Shown here: in pieces, positions 5,174 through 6,902 of the stretch
Numbering within the stretch: the stretch's first letter is position 1
Layout of the letters: every line of letters begins with the position of its first letter
Source of the DNA: Acidobacteriota bacterium
GTDB taxonomy: Bacteria > Acidobacteriota > Vicinamibacteria > Marinacidobacterales > SMYC01
Length of the DNA stretch: 6,902 bases
Assembly (NCBI GenBank): GCA_030598165.1
Contig: JAUVQL010000048.1
Location: 1-6,902, forward strand
Reading direction: 5' to 3'
Notes under the pieces: generated by a model
Seen by the model: the letters and a program-made list of their open reading frames with translations, nothing else
What the model was told of the DNA's origin: nothing
Database searches by the model: none
Translations under genes and position numbers: made by a program

Positions 5174-6889
5174 CTATTGTCTTTCCCGCTCGCGTTGCTG
5201 CGGTTGTTGTGGTTGCCGTGGCGGCGTTGGGGTGGGCGCCTCATAGATGACCGTACCGGGAACGCCGCCTTCGATGGAAAAGGATTTGAGCTCCTCTACC
5301 GTGAGATCGGCACGTCGGATCAGGCGAGGCGTCAGCGTCAAGACGATGTCCATCTCCTGAACCTCTTTTTTGTTGACGGAGAACAAACGACCAAGAATGG
5401 GGATGCTCGCGAGGCCCGGCGTGCCCGCCAAGCTCATTCGTTCTTCATCACGAATGAGCCCGGCCAGGAGACTCGTTTCACCTTCGCGAAGCCGAAGAAC
5501 AGTGTTGACGCTCCGGTTGCCAAAGGTAGGGAGGCCGCCGAAACCGGTTCCCGAGATGGCACTGAGTCGGAACTGCAGCGCCAGACTGATGTCGTCGTTG
5601 TGGTGGATGCGAGGCAGGATTTCGACGTTGACGCCGATGTTCTCGTACTCGAAGGTCGTCACAGGTTGTTGTTCGATACCTCCTGCGGCGATAGGCGTAA
5701 ATGTCGTAATGGGAACGGGCACCCGGTCGCCAAACTCGACGACCGCTGCTTGTCCGTCCACGGACCGGAGCTTCGGGCTGGCCAAGATCCGCGTGTCGGA
5801 GTCTTCGCGTAGAAGCTTCATCACCGCTCCAGGCAGGCCCGCTACAGCGATGTTCGAGCTTTGATAGAGAGTTTGGTCCAACGTGGTGTCCGCTGGATTC
5901 AACGTGGTCGCGATCCCCGACACGCCCTGTAGGAAAGAAGTGAGCTGGATTCCATATTCGTCGAGTCGTTTCCGGCTGACTTCCATGAGCTCAACCTCGA
6001 TGATCACTTCACCGCGACTACGGTCCACAGTGGCAATGATCCTCTCCGCCGCAGCGATTTTCTCGGGTGTGTCAACGATGGTCAATGCATTGGTGTTCGT
6101 ATGAGGAGCAATACGACGGGCGCCCAACGTGATTCTCAAGAGATCGATGGTCTCTTTGAGGTCGGCGGAGGAAAGATAAAAGGTTTTCGTGACGATTTCT
6201 TGGTATTCGCGGCGTTTGGCCGTCGTGTCGGGAACGATGACAACGATGTTCTCGGCTTCTACGCGGTAGAAGTTCTTGGAAATCCGACAAAGTGACCGCA
6301 GCGCATCTTCAAAATTGGCGTCATGGAGCTCGATCGAGACCGTTTGGTCCACGAAATCGGTGTCGAAAACTGCGTTCACTCCCGCCATTTTTCCAACTGA
6401 AATGAGCACATCCCGCAAGCTGGCGCTCCGGAACACGAAACCCGCCGGTCGATCGGCATCGGGGGCGAGCTGGAGCTTGCCGAGCGGAGTTTCCTTAGCC
6501 CGGTTCTTGATTGCAGCAATGGAGCTTTGCGCGGCCGCCTCGGCGCCTTCCTTGATGGCCAGCTCCACCCGTTCGAGCTCCTCCAGGAGGTACGTGGCAC
6601 CGGGATTGAGAGCCAAGGCGAGAAGAAGCTCTTCGCGAGCGGCTTCTGGCTCACCTGCGGCTTTGAGTTTGGAGCCGCGATCGGCATGAGCTTCGGCAGC
6701 TCTCACCTTTGCGCGATCGAGACTGCGGCGGAAGTCGGCGTTGTCGGGATCTTCATAGAGTGCGCGACTGTAGTAATTGACGGCTTCGTCATAGCGGCCG
6801 CCCTGCTCCGCCTTGTCACCGGCGCTGTAATTCTTGTTCACCGCACACGACATCGATATGGCAGCGATCAACATGACCCAATACTTCAT
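5174..6889 (-). CDS. TPR-containing secretin (type IV pilus/type II secretion channel)
   Basis: This 571-aa protein should form a multimeric outer-membrane channel. The N-terminus is a short hydrophobic signal ending at Cys15 (ISMSC), suggesting a lipoprotein, though Ser12 and Met13 make the lipobox atypical. Two TPR-like repeats follow (about 22-55 and 65-98). Then come an STN/N0-type domain (150-220), one N1-type secretin domain (230-290, with NTNALTIVDTPEKI) and the secretin barrel domain (about 293-523). The barrel carries the signatures ILASPKLRSVDGQAA (368-382) and TPGLASIPILGRLF (490-503), ending TLTPRLIR. Only N0 and N1 are seen, fewer than in classic GspD (N0-N3), so it is closer to a pilus-type or reduced secretin. 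The C-tail is Pro/Gln/Arg-rich low complexity. The start is 13 bases from the window edge; a weak GAAG lies 4 bases upstream. It is probably the last gene of a leftward operon outside the window. The TPRs may bind partners or help assembly. Confidence 0.93.
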   Translation of the reverse strand: MKYWVMLIAAISMSCAVNKNYSAGDKAEQGGRYDEAVNYYSRALYEDPDNADFRRSLDRAKVRAAEAHADRGSKLKAAGEPEAAREELLLALALNPGATYLLEELERVELAIKEGAEAAAQSSIAAIKNRAKETPLGKLQLAPDADRPAGFVFRSASLRDVLISVGKMAGVNAVFDTDFVDQTVSIELHDANFEDALRSLCRISKNFYRVEAENIVVIVPDTTAKRREYQEIVTKTFYLSSADLKETIDLLRITLGARRIAPHTNTNALTIVDTPEKIAAAERIIATVDRSRGEVIIEVELMEVSRKRLDEYGIQLTSFLQGVSGIATTLNPADTTLDQTLYQSSNIAVAGLPGAVMKLLREDSDTRILASPKLRSVDGQAAVVEFGDRVPVPITTFTPIAAGGIEQQPVTTFEYENIGVNVEILPRIHHNDDISLALQFRLSAISGTGFGGLPTFGNRSVNTVLRLREGETSLLAGLIRDEERMSLAGTPGLASIPILGRLFSVNKKEVQEMDIVLTLTPRLIRRADLTVEELKSFSIEGGVPGTVIYEAPTPTPPRQPQQPQQRERERQ

Positions 6890-6902
6890 GACACTTCGAC
6901 TC

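Noticed and set aside
5105..5812. 235-aa reading frame on the plus strand
   Set aside because: It lies antisense to the secretin gene, whose signatures are clear, and its sequence has no recognisable domain.
1..6902. CRISPR arrays, tRNA genes, insertion sequences or attachment sites
   Set aside because: I found no regularly spaced repeats of suitable length, no cloverleaf-like sequence and no transposase or integrase motifs.

Overview
The window holds five complete protein genes and five intergenic stretches. Base composition is moderate (GC in the mid-50s by eye). I cannot name the organism. A TPR-plus-secretin protein, a GAF/HD-GYP protein and a cNMP-binding/FHA protein side by side suggest a free-living Gram-negative-type (diderm) bacterium. 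An Acidobacteriota- or Deltaproteobacteria-like soil or subsurface lineage is my best guess, inferred from gene style only. There are no tRNA or rRNA genes, insertion sequences, phage genes or CRISPR arrays.

Layout. 1-108: gene-free 3' flank of the first gene, with short tandem repeats and a terminator-like hairpin. 109-1311 (-): soluble GAF sensor histidine kinase with no response regulator in view. 1312-1572: divergent regulatory region rich in short palindromes. 1573-2961 (+): 462-aa, probably all-helical protein of unknown function. 2962-3042: convergent intergenic region with a REP-like GC hairpin inside an imperfect direct repeat. 3043-4194 (-): GAF plus HD-GYP protein (candidate cyclic-di-GMP phosphodiesterase) with a shortened, lysine-less active-site segment. 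4195-4346: divergent promoter region; the rightward promoter has a run of eight G in its spacer. 4347-5141 (+): cyclic-nucleotide-binding plus FHA protein. 5142-5173: short convergent gap with no visible terminator. 5174-6889 (-): TPR plus secretin outer-membrane channel protein.

How they may work together. Four of the five genes are plausible signalling or envelope parts: a phosphorelay sensor, a cyclic-di-GMP-type hydrolase, a protein joining cyclic-nucleotide sensing to phosphothreonine recognition, and a secretin channel of type IV pilus or type II secretion type. Orientations alternate (-,+,-,+,-), so no two genes in the window share an operon. Any cooperation is through divergent control regions or proximity and is inference. 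The secretin is probably the last gene of a leftward operon that starts beyond 6902. The least explained parts are the 462-aa protein, the palindromes before it, and the altered HD-GYP site. I see no clear evidence of a complete new system.
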